Below are positions 13,501 through 25,500 of a stretch of DNA of 64,000 nt, piece by piece (position 1 is the first letter of the stretch; each line of letters begins with the position of its first letter). The DNA is from Corythucha ciliata (Eukaryota; Arthropoda; Insecta; Hemiptera; Tingidae), in NCBI GenBank assembly GCA_038030265.1, contig CM075938.1, positions 4,999,009 through 5,063,008 on the forward strand, read 5' to 3'. The notes under the pieces are model-generated. The model was not told the DNA's origin and did not search any database. It saw only the letters and a program-made list of their open reading frames with translations. The position numbers and the translations under genes are program-made.

Positions 13501-16500
13501 AAACAACCATACTGACAATAGTTTTCGCTCTAAAAACGCGGCAAACTGACCAATTGCACCCTAAAAATGACTTGACGGACTATTCGCACCATAAAAATGG
13601 CAAAACTGTTTGCGTCCACCAAATGGTTGAACTAACGTTACCGTCAAAATGGCTTCATAAGAAATTCGTACTCTAAAATTGGCTAAAATGACGGATTCGT
13701 GCACTGAAAATATTCACGCCCTAGAAATAACCTTGCTGACGATTCGCGGCTTGAAAAGTACTGAACGGATTATTCCTGTCCAGAAAATGGTAAAATCGAC
13801 CATTCGCGCGTCAAATAGACAGACTGAGCTGGATTTAAAATGTCTAAAGTAACGACTCACGCCCCTGAAAATAGTAAAACTTGCTATTTACGCCCTAAAA
13901 ATGGCTTAACCGCATACTATACAGCGCCGCAATCCGCAAAAACCTAAGGGAAAGAAATAAAGTAATTCACCGCGGTCTAAAATGGTCAAACTGATCTTTT
14001 TGTGCCTTACAGAGACTATACAGACGACGATTCACGCCATCAAAATGGTTATGTGCACCCGAAAAAAATGGACAAACGTGGCTATTCGCGCCCTTTAAAA
14101 CAATAAACCGCGACCACTGGCGTTTTCGCACCGAACACGGGCCGTCCTCACTTTACCAACAATCGACCCCCCCACACCCATCACCACCATATGAGAGCCC
14201 CTCCGCCCACCACCAACACACCATACCACATTTGCCACCAGCTAGCTCGCAGAATGGCAAATGGTGATATGGAGAAAAACGCCAATTCACTGCTAAAATT
14301 GATATCTTGAGCTGATAAAATTGAAAAAGTGACTCGGATTGGGGAAAAGCGCTAATTCGTGGACGAAGTGTAGGAAAAAAACAAAAAACTAATTCACGGC
14401 TAAAACTGAGACAAATGCCCATTCGAGGCTATAAAATTGATAAAAAACTCTAATTCGCGGTTAAAATTGAGAAAACACCAATTCGCGGCTTCTGAAGGCA
14501 ACTCTATGGCTAGGAAAAGAGCTAATTCACGCTACGAGTTGAAAAAAACAAACAAAAACCTGATTTACACGTAAAATTGACGCTAAAATTGAGAGAAAGT
14601 GCTAATTGGCGGGTAAAACACAGAAAACCGTTAATTCATAGCATAATCGAGAAAAATCGCTAATTAGCAGATAAATTAAGAAAGAGCGCTAAATTGGGGC
14701 TAAAGTGTATTAAAACGCGAATAGACATATAAAGCTGAAAAAATGACTAATACACGGCTGAAATTGAGAAAAAGCAATAATTCAAGGCACAAATTGGAAA
14801 AAATGGTTAATTCACGAGAGAAAAAGTGAGACAAATCACCAATTTGCGGCGAAAATTGAGGAAAAAAACATTAATTCGCGGCTAAAATTGAGGGAGAATG
14901 CTAATCGGAGGCTAAAACAGAGACATACGCTTATTCATAGCTACAATTCAGAAAAATCGCTACCTAATTCGCGGAAAAAACCTCTAGAATTGAGAAAAAC
15001 GTTAACTCACAGCTAAAATAGAGAAAAGTGCTAATCGACCGCTAAAACAGAGAAAAACGCTAATTCACGGCTAAAATTGAGGAAAAATCTATGTTTCGCG
15101 GCTATAAAATTGAGAAAAATCGGCGATTGATCACTGCGACCACGAAATACCCCCAATTCTTGGTTTCTTAAGGCAACTTCATGACTAAAAATTTTACTAC
15201 TCGCGGCTAATATTGAGAATATGGACTCATTTGCCTTCAAATTTGGGAAAAGTACGCACACAAATTCTCAAGGCAAGAAAAAGCACTGACACGCAGCTAA
15301 AAATGTGACAGCGCCTGTCCTCGGTTTCTGGCAGCAACTTCGGTGACTACATTTTGAAATAATTGCTAATTCATAGCTGAAAGTAAAAACATTGCTAATT
15401 TGCAGCTAAAGTTGAGAAAAAAATGCCATTCGCGGCTAAAAATTGGAAAATTGAACCGCTAATTTGGGGCAAAAACTGAGAAAACGCCAATCCGCAGTTT
15501 TCGGTGGCAATTTCGTGGCTGAAATGTGAAAAATCGCTAATTCGCGGCTAAAATAGAGAGAATGCGATAATTCACGGATAAAAATGGGGGAAAAGCGCGA
15601 ATTCGTAGCAAGAATTAAGAAATTTGCGCTGCTAAAACCGTGAAATCGTCAATTGGCGGTTCCCAAGGGGTCACCTTGTGACAAAAATGGAGACAAATCG
15701 CTAAATTATTGCTAAAATGGAGCTAACACGCAGTTAAAATTGAGAAAAAGCGCTAATTCATGGCCCGGTGTTATAACATCGCTAATTTACTGCTAAAAGT
15801 GAGAGAAAACGCTAATTCATGACGGAACGTGAAATCACTGCTCAAATTGAGAAACTGCGTTAACTCGCTGCTCAATGGAGAAAACCGCTAATTTGTTGTC
15901 AAAATCATGACTAAACTAAGAACAATAAACGCTAATTAGTAGCTATAAATGGGTAGACGTCGCTTATTTGTTGCTAAAATATAAAAAAGCGCTAATTCGC
16001 TGCAAAAATTGAGGAAGATCGTTCATGCGCAGCCGACATTTAGGGAACGTGGGGCCGCGGTTTCTCCGATAGTCACTTCAGTGGCTAAAATTTGGAAAAA
16101 TCGCTAATTCCTAGCTGAAAGTGAAAAATTGCTAATTTACTGCTAAAATTAGGGGAAAACTAATTCGCGGCTAAAATAGGGATAATGCGCGGTTAAAAAT
16201 GAGGAAAAAGCGCTCATTCGCAGACAAGAATTGTGAAAAAGCGCGGATGCGCAGCTAAAACTGTGAAAACGCCAATTGGCGGTTTCTTTGAGGTTGCCTC
16301 GTGGCTAAAACTGAGAAAAATCGATAAATCGTCGCTACGAATCGTGTGAATACGTCACCAATTTGCTGCTAAAATGGCGCTAATCTGCAGAAAAAACGCT
16401 TATTCATGGCTCAATGTGATAACGTCGATAAATCGCTGCTAAAATTAAAGACCTTTGCGTAGAAAAAGCGCTTAATCGTGGCCAAATTTGGGAAAGTCCT

Positions 16501-19500
16501 AAATTGAGAACAATTAGTGCCAATTAATATCTATAAATGGGAAGACATCGCTAATTCACTGCAAGAAAAACGCTAATTCAAGGCTATAAAAGCGAGAAAA
16601 AAAGTCGCGGCTAAAATTGAAAAAAAATAGGTAAACAAATAAACAAACAAAACAACAGCAAAAAACGCTAATTCAGGGCTAAATTTAAGAAAAATGGCTG
16701 ATTCGCAACTGAAATTGCAAAAAATCGCCCATTCACGGATACAAAAAGAGAAAAACCGCTATTTCACAGCTAAAATTGCGAAAAACGCTAATCCACAACA
16801 AAAATGTAGAAAATCGCTAATTGGAAAAACGTTAACTCACAGCTAAAATAGAGAAAAGTGCTAATCGACCGCTAAAACAGAGAAAAACGCTAATTCACGG
16901 CTAAAATTGAGGAAAAATCGATGTTTCGCGGCTATAAAATTGAGAAAAATCGGCGATTGATCACTGCGACCACGAAATACCCCCAATTCTTGGTTTCTTA
17001 AGGCAACTTCATGACTAAAAATTTTACTACTCGCGGCTAATATTGAGAATATGGACTCATTTGCCTTCAAATTTGGGAAAAGTACGCACACAAATTCTCA
17101 AGGCAACCAGTAAGGCGCGGCGCAGTGGTATCTGATGGAAACTTCGCTGCTAAATAGAGATAATGCGAAAGTAGAGAAAATAGGATGTTGAAATTGAGTA
17201 GGCGCGCAAATGTGCTAGTGGGGAAAAGTTTGAAAAATGCGCTAATAATCACGGATGAAATGGTGGAAAAGCGCCAATTCGCGGCTGACATTCAGATAAT
17301 TCGTGGATAAATTTGAAAAACCCGGTAATTCACAGTGAAAAAGGGTGATAAGGCTTAAATTCGCGGCTAAGGTTGACAAAAACACTCATTCGCGGCTAAG
17401 GTTGATTAAAAAAAAAAACACACTCATTCGCGGCTAAGGTTGACAAAAACACTCATTCGCGGCTAAAATGAAAAAAAAATCACGGATAAATCTGAGAAAA
17501 GCTGCTGAATCCCCGCAAGTGTGGAGCTTGGCCCTCTAAATCAATGCCACCAGGATAGACAGATCCCCCCCCCCCTCGGTAAGACATCGGTTTACGCCCT
17601 TCCATGGAGAGAAAAAGTGATGGTTACCAATTCTGTTTGGGTCAATGATGAATTTTTGGTAAAATCCTTCAACGACGAGAGTGATAATTCACGGTTGAAA
17701 AATATTAATAAAAAGTGCTAATATTTTAAGTTTAAATTAAGACGAAGCGCTATTCCGGAGACGCTAAAAACGAGAAAAGGGCTACGTGTGAATTCATAAC
17801 CGATTCGCTGGTAATACAGAGAAAAAACGCTTATTTGCGGCTAAAATTGAGAAAAAGAGCGAGGCGAGGTTATAACCTCTATTATTGATCAGGAAACGAG
17901 CGTGCTGAATTTGAGCGAGTCGTAGGTGCTAAAATATCAATTGTGCTGCGCACCATAAACATGATTATAGTATATTGACGAGTTGTCCGCTGAAAATAGT
18001 CGAAGAGACTATGTCCACGCCCTATAAACGGCCATATGAACAATTGACGTCCATAACAATCCCAAAATGGCTATTGACGCACGAAAAAAAAAGGCAAAAA
18101 ATGACTATGCACCCTTAAAATATGGGCTAAACTGACGATTCACGCCATAAAAATAGCGCGTAAAAATTAACGCTATAAAAATGGGCATTCGTGAAGCCCT
18201 AAAATGACAAAACTGACTATTCACGCCTCGAAAATGGCTAAACTATAGTTGCGCCCTAAAAAGAGCAAAAACTGATTATTTGCGTCCAAAATATGGTAAC
18301 TCTGCCAGTTCGCGACTTAAAATTTGCTAAACGAACCTTTCGTACCTTAAACTTCACTGAACTGATGGTTTGTACCCTGAAAAAAGCCGGAATGACTATT
18401 CACGCCCTAAAATTACTCAATGCGCCATTAAAATGGCTAAATGGACGATAACCGCGTAGGGGATGTTCAAACTGACGGTCCGTGCCCAGAAAATGGAATG
18501 GATCCGAAAGAGGCCCAAAACTAACCTTTCGCGCCTTTAAAATGCTAAAACCGACGATCCATGCCCTGTAAAACGGTATAGTCGAACATTCACGAATAGG
18601 CAAACTGGGACCATTCAAGCCATAAAATATCAAAACTGATTATTTGCGTCTTATAAATGTTCAAACTGACGATCCCGTGCCCTGAAAAAGGGCACAGGCG
18701 ACCATTCGCGAATCAAAAATAGCCAAAACAGACCATTCGCGCGCCCGAAAATAACAAAAGTGTCAATCTGGGAATCTACGTTCTAAAAATGGTCAAATAC
18801 TGACCATTTGCATGCCCTCTGACGGCGTAACTTACGATTCACCCATTAAAAATGGCCAAACTGACTATCTGCGGTCAAAAAATGGTCGAAATGTCTACAT
18901 TTTGCCCCCGCACGGAACAAAAAAAAAAAATGTTGTGACTTCGAAGGCTATTCATCAGAGGGGCGCTGTCGAGGCCGGCTAAAAAACGGGGTTCTGCGGT
19001 CACCAAACTTGCAAATTTTGACCAAATAAAGACCGGACACTAGCAATTTCACGATATTTGGAGCCGGAACTTGAAATTTCACAGATTTGTTGCTCCGAGA
19101 GATGCAATTTTGTGACTACATTCGCCATGGCTTTGAGTAAAGTTGGGGCTCGGTATCCACGGTCACTTAAAAAAAAAAAAAATCCCCGGAACTTTTAAAT
19201 TCGGGAAATTAATGAAACGTGTAAAATCGTGAATTTCAGACAGGAAGCAACTAATTTTGCTGATAATTGCCTAAAAAATGTTGCAAGTTTGCGGCTTTTC
19301 GTCAGGGCGCCGGCGCGTGAGAGGCTATCCCGGGCTCGACGATCAAAAGTCCAGAAACTTGCAAATTCCCGGATATTTTTAGACCCACAAATTGCAACTT
19401 CGTGGATATTTGAACACGATACTTTCAAATTCGCCGGTATTTAGCGTTAAATAATGTAATTTTTCACGTAAGTTTGCGAGTAATGCGGTGTGGTGGGGTA

Positions 19501-22500
19501 GGGGACATGGAAGCCTAGAGGACAAGAACTGAGTTTCATAAAAAAAAAGATTTATGGTGAAACCCCTCCCAAGATAAATTCCTAGATACGCCACTGATGA
19601 GGACATTTTACCGACGCCTGGAAACCTAAATGGTGAACGCGGATCAGCCAGGCTTCTCAAGGATTTTGAGATTTTTTATGCTTAGGGACAGAAATTACAC
19701 GTTTTGTCGCCTTAAAAAACAAGAGTGGTAGTATCAAGTTCAGACACTGAGTGCAATGTCTCGACCACACACTCCTAGGCGTAGAAATTTGGATAGAAAA
19801 TCACACTCACCTTTCTTTCCAGCTCTAATCCTCCACCGTGCGTCGTCACAACCTTAAGCTTCCCGTCTGAAAAAGTATTGCACATTGACGCGATGTACCT
19901 CACGCGGTGTGAATTCGGAGCTATGATGACGCATGTTGGAGCGTTTGAAGCTTTTAACTGCCGGGGAAAGAATATATAAAAAAAAACAAAATGAAGGTGC
20001 GTGGGGGTTTGTAAAACTCCGTGCAGAAAATCAGAAGAAAAGCAAACTTGATTCTTACATTTGCGTAGTACATAGGATCCATCAGAAGGCTCAACAATGA
20101 GACAACGTAGGAGAATGTTCGTCTATTTCTAGCCGGAGCAACCATGACAAGGTTGCGCCTTTGTAAGATAATTGGCATCGAGAATGCTTGACTTCTTAAC
20201 AACCCGCTAATTCGTTTTTTGGCTACTGTCTTAACAAGAAGAATAAATTTTATGAGGCGAAAAATAAAATAAGGCGGTTAAAACGAACGAAATTTATTAC
20301 CTCTTTTATACTGGAGTTCAATTTTAATTTATTAACATTAAACTCGGCTTCGAAAGTTACGTTCCCGTGCACTAAACAGCTACGGGACTTAATGCGGCTC
20401 ACAAGTTCGCTTAAAGAAACATTTTCACTACATAAACAAACAAAAAACAAACAAAAAATGATTTCTTCGATTGATTCATCATTTCTTAAATCCGAGAGTT
20501 AAACCTTTTAGCCGAGACGTCTTCCAGTTGGCCAGGCGTTGCATTCTCATCTAAGGAAGTTTGCAAAGAACGAGATGAAGGCCTCTCCTTTGGACGGACT
20601 TCGACCTTTTTGGCAATATCTTCGATGACTTTTCTCGAATCGCTCGGATTACTTGAAAGGGACTCAAATGATCCGTAGGTCGAAGAAAGCGAGCGACTGT
20701 AGGGGGCTGAGTCGTCCAGGCGGGCTTTGTCTGAATCGGTAATGGAAGGCTGCGATGACGTTTCATCATTCATAAGTCCATACTCGTCGCTACGATTCAT
20801 TAGACGGGACAATCTACCTCTTTTGGCGTAAGATCGATGAGTGACTTTTTCCTTTACTCCGTTTTGTAAGGACTGGTCTTGTCTGGGGAGTGTTTGATCT
20901 TCGTTCGAATTTGACACATCTTGATGAGAAGACGAGTCACAACTGTCGATATTCAGTTCTGCCACTGGTTTGGTCAATGAGTCAGCGGGAGTCTCCTTCG
21001 GTCGTACTTCGACGTCCTTAAACGAACTTTTTAAGTCTTTTCTCAAATGTTTTTCGTGAGTTGGTGTTGTCAAAAAACCACTCGGTGTACTCGATAGGGA
21101 TTCCGATGATCCGCTGACTGAGGGGAGTGAACGAGAATGAGTTGCCACTGAGGCGTCTGGAGAAGGCTGAGGCGACTTTTCAATTTCAAAACTTCTTTCC
21201 ACGCCTGAACGATTCAAGTGACGAGTTAGCCTGCCCCTTTTGCCGTAACTTGCACGAGGAATGCCACGAAGAGAAGATTCTTCAGTCTTAAGCGTCGGTA
21301 CGCCGATGTTAAGTGACTCGCCTTCTAATTCAGTAGGCGATAGAGTAGACGATACATGAGTGGGAGCTTGTTCCGGTTTATTTTCTACAACCCCACTCGA
21401 ACTCCTCTGGCTTTTGAACATTAGACCACCCCTCTTCCCGTAAGGTCGACGATGTTTCTCTTGAGATACATCACCGAGTGATAGACTTGTCTCGTTACTT
21501 GAACTTTGGACTGGTTCCACATTGCTAAAGGAGTTGTCTGACCGAACGTTCTGGTTCACGCTTGAATTTGAGACATCGTAATGGGAGGACACTGGCGAGG
21601 AGCGGGACGTCGTCGGTTCGAATGGCTTTTCCAACGTCTTTTTTTCAACTCCACTCGACTCTCTCGGAATTCTGGGCGATATCCCACCTCTTTTCGCGTA
21701 CGGTCGTCGCACTTTCACCTCACTCGCGTCGCTGCTAGTTGAGTCAGCCAATTCAAATCCGAAATTCTGCGTCGAATCCGGTGAATTGAACGAGTTATCA
21801 AACTCTTCAGGAAGTAACCTTTCATCCAATTTTGAATTTGAACTAGACACACTGCGTTCACCCACGTTCCGCAAAGCTCCTCGCAGGCCGTACTTTCGAA
21901 AAAGGGAACTCTTGGACAACGGTGACACATTCGAAGGTTCACTTCCCGAAACCTCTTCGACGAGTGTTGAGTGAGCCAGTGCGTCCGACGTTTCGAAAGA
22001 CGAACTTTTGTCATCGTAACCAGAGAGACGATGACTCCCACCCAGACCCCCTCTTCTACAAGTGTAACTTGATTCCCCGGTCGCTACTGACCGGTCGTTG
22101 TCTATTGACGATTTTTCCCTCGAGCTGAATTCTCCACGTCCCATGCCTCTTGACGTCGGACTCGTCAACTCGTCAGCAACGTTCGACTCGTCACTTGAAT
22201 CATCGCCCGACGACGGCGACAACTCGCGACTCTTCAAAATATCTTTACCACGAACACGAAACGTAATTAGCTCTTCTCCTGGCAATTCCATATCTCCAAT
22301 TGATGATTCCGTCACTGAATCAAGAAATGCGTCAAAATCGGAGTCATTCAACACAAAAATTGAGCGCTGTGCGTCTAGTTTTTCTTTGAAAGCTTCACTG
22401 TTGGGGCACTTTTCAATCCTAATTTTTCGGGAAATCAATGGTTTTCTAGGCTGCTGTGTCTCTAACAGTGTCTCGTTGTCGATAGGCGTCAAATCTTCGA

Positions 22501-25500
22501 TGTCAAGTCTTTGGAATTCGATAGTGATTTTGTCTTGGGGATTAATAGTTGGTTTTTGGCCGATTTGTTTGCCGTGAATGGCCAGTCTTTTCATATAAGC
22601 CTCAAAGGGCTCAAGCAAGACCAACGCGACACTCTCGCTGATTTCCTGGAACGAACTCGGAATCGTTGATTGTTTCTCCGTCAACTTAGTCTGGCAAAGG
22701 GGCTCGACTGGATTGCCCTGGACTGTGTTCACCTGTGTACGAAAGACAAAAAAAAAAAATGAATAATTAGCTTTGTCTCGTATCAGGATCATAATTCTTG
22801 TTTTACAAGGAGTGTTTTAGGATAAAATTTCAAAGAATCGTCTAACGTTGTATTTCAAACAGTTTTTTAAATCCTCGAAAGCGAATTGAGGGAGTACCCC
22901 CCCCCCCTCCTATTTCCGAATTAGAACAAACTTATTATTAGACCAATCCGTGGTCGTAGAGTACACAATGGGACTGTTTTGTGCGCGCGAAATCCGGGGC
23001 AAGACCGCCCACGTGAAGCAAAAACCCATCCGTAAGGTCTTATACGTCATACCACTTGGGGGCCACAAACTCAAAGGGCCCAATAGGCACCGTTCCTCAA
23101 ACTATCCAGTCATTTGAGGAACAGCACCATACAACTATCTCAAGAAACTCGAGGACCCGAGCCTCATTTCTGTCCGGGAGATTTTCATCCTTGCATGCCC
23201 ATCGCACACTCACCCACCGACGTGTGACCCATCGGCTTTCACCGCAGGTCGGACTCACACTACATACATCCTCCCAACGACATAATGCTCCGTTAAGAAC
23301 ACTACCACTCTTCACTGAGCTAAAATTGCACTTGAACGCTCTCTCTGATCGCTTGCCGGCAGTGGATTTCCCGTTTTTCGCCATCGCCAAAGCCTGATCT
23401 CCCCTACTCTTACCTCATTTGCCAACACAGAGGATACAGCAGACCTGAACGCAGGGGGAGGGGTCCATCTGACGTTAGGGGAGGGGAAACAGTCAGTGCT
23501 CGGGGCGAAAATCTCTAGGAGGCCCTTTAGTCTATAATTAAACTAGGAATATACTTTTTAAAAGAGTCGAACATACATATTTTTCTCAATTTTAGCCACG
23601 AAATTGCCTCCGAAACTGCGTATGTGCGTTTTCTCAATTTTATCCGCGAATTAGCTCATTTTCACATTTTTAGCTACGAATCGGCGCTTTTTATAAGCTC
23701 TTAGCCGTGAATTTGCCTCAAGAATCCGCAAATTAGGTAGAGTTTGAGTGCTGTTTCCCAATTTTATCCGCAAATAAGCAATTTTTCTAAATATTTAAGC
23801 TGTGAATTCAGGCTTTTCTCCATTTTGAACACCAATTTATGTTTTTCTCTATTTATTACCCGCCAATTAGCGTTTTTTCACAGTTTTAGCCGCTTGAATT
23901 AGCGCTTTTTCGCAATTTTATTCCCAAAGTTGCCCTAGGAATCAGCGAGTTGGCATTTTATCAATATCAGCTGAGAATTAGCGCTTTTCTCCCAATTTTA
24001 GCAGCGAATTAGCACCTTTTCTCATTTTAGGCTGCGGATAGGGGCTTATTACAGACTCCTAGCCGTGAATTAGCCATGAATTTGCCTCAAGAATCCGCAA
24101 AGTAGAGGTAGCGTTTGAGTGCTCTGTCAAAATTTGATCCACAAATTAGCATTTCACTCCATTTTAAACGCCAATTCGTGTTTTTATAAATTTGACCCGC
24201 GAATTAGCGCTTTTTTACAGTTTAAGCCGCTTGAATCAGCGCTTTTTCTCAAATTCATTCCAAGCCCTGAGAATCCGTGAGTTGGCGTTTTCTGTGAACT
24301 CGCGCTTTTCCCCAATTTTTAAAGCGGCCAAATTGTAACACTTTATCATATTAGCGTGTTTCTCTATTTTCAGACTCGAATTCGCGTTATTCTCTTTTTT
24401 AACCGTGTATTAGCGTTTTTATCAGTTTTAGCCGCGTGAATTAGCGCTTTTTATCGAATTCAGACCCGAAGTTGCCCCCAAGAATCGGCTCATTTTCAGC
24501 TGCGATTTTTGCGTTTTTTTCGATTTTATCCGTAAAATCGTAATTTTTTTACCTTAGCTGGGTTTTCCTCCACTTCGCGTTATTGTGTATTTCACCCTTG
24601 AATTAGCGCTTTTCTAAATTTTAGTCCCAATGTTGCCCCGGGAATCCATGAGTTGGCGTTTCTCCATTTTAGCTGTGAATTTGCGGTTTTTCTCAATTTT
24701 TAAAGCGGCTAAATTGTAGCACTTTATCACAATATTAACTGAGTGAATTAGCGAGTTTCTTGTTTTTAAGACGCGAATTCGCGTTTTTCTCTTTCTCATC
24801 CTTGAATTAGCGCTTTTCTGTTTTAGCTGCGTGACTAAGCTTTGGTTTCCTAGAAAAGCTGTGCCGTAATATTACGGTAGAAAATTTCCCTTTTAAATAA
24901 AACCATAGTTGCCTAGAGAGCGGTAAACAGACAGCGGCACCGCCTCCATCGTGACGGTGGTGATGAACGTTTTTTCCTCGTAGCTCCAACTATTTGGTAG
25001 TATTTTCTTTTAACAACAAAATAGAGTCGTTTTTGGACAGCATTAATTACAATTTTGCCACCATCCAGCGTCCAGGCAGTTTTCACGCTCATAGTAAACA
25101 AAAAACGTTCACCGTCACCGTCAAAATTCGTTGATGAACAGTTCATCACCGTCATGAACGGCCGTCTCATTCAAAGCGGTGCCGCTGTCTGTTGACCGCT
25201 CTCTAGGCAACTACAGGTGTGATTTAAAAGGGGATTTTTTCTACCGCTATATTACGGCGCCGCTTTTCTAGGAAACCAAAGCTTTAGCGCTTTTTCCTAA
25301 TTTGAGTCACGATTTTGCCCCAACAATTCGTGGTTTTGCGTTTTCTCAATGTCAGCTATGAATTTAGCGCTGTTTCTCAATGTTAACAGCCGTAAATTTC
25401 AGTAATTTTTCTCAATTTCAGCGGTGAATTACAAGCGAGTTTTGCCATTCGTTCTCATCTTATCTACTTAAAGATCCCAATTTTTTCATATTTAAGCTAT

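Larger units (their letters stand above)
10589..20427 (-). other. TDRD12-like exons 6-13: degenerate DEAD-box helicase core
   Basis: Residues ~978-1414. Exon 7 has a Q-motif-like stretch then APARNRRT (1051-1058) at the place of motif I (A-x-x-G-x-G-K-T): both the glycines and the Walker lysine are missing. Exon 8 gives motif Ia (CVIIAPNSHRVR), exon 9 motif Ib (STPKCWLRLL) and LVLDSGDD, where DSGD (1164-1167) replaces DEAD. Exon 11 has the start of the second RecA lobe (KTVIVCSTLDEC); exon 12 a motif V-like LLICTDSALSDLAITDARVL but no HRxGRxxR motif VI. The fold is recognisable but ATP hydrolysis is unlikely. The 8.05-kb intron between exons 8 and 9 (11755-19810) is satellite DNA. Confidence 0.85.

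Noticed and set aside
23056..23397. 113-codon plus-strand frame and 97-codon minus-strand frame over the same bases
   Set aside because: Open on both strands, no domain, no splice context fitting the surrounding gene; probably GC-richer relic sequence.
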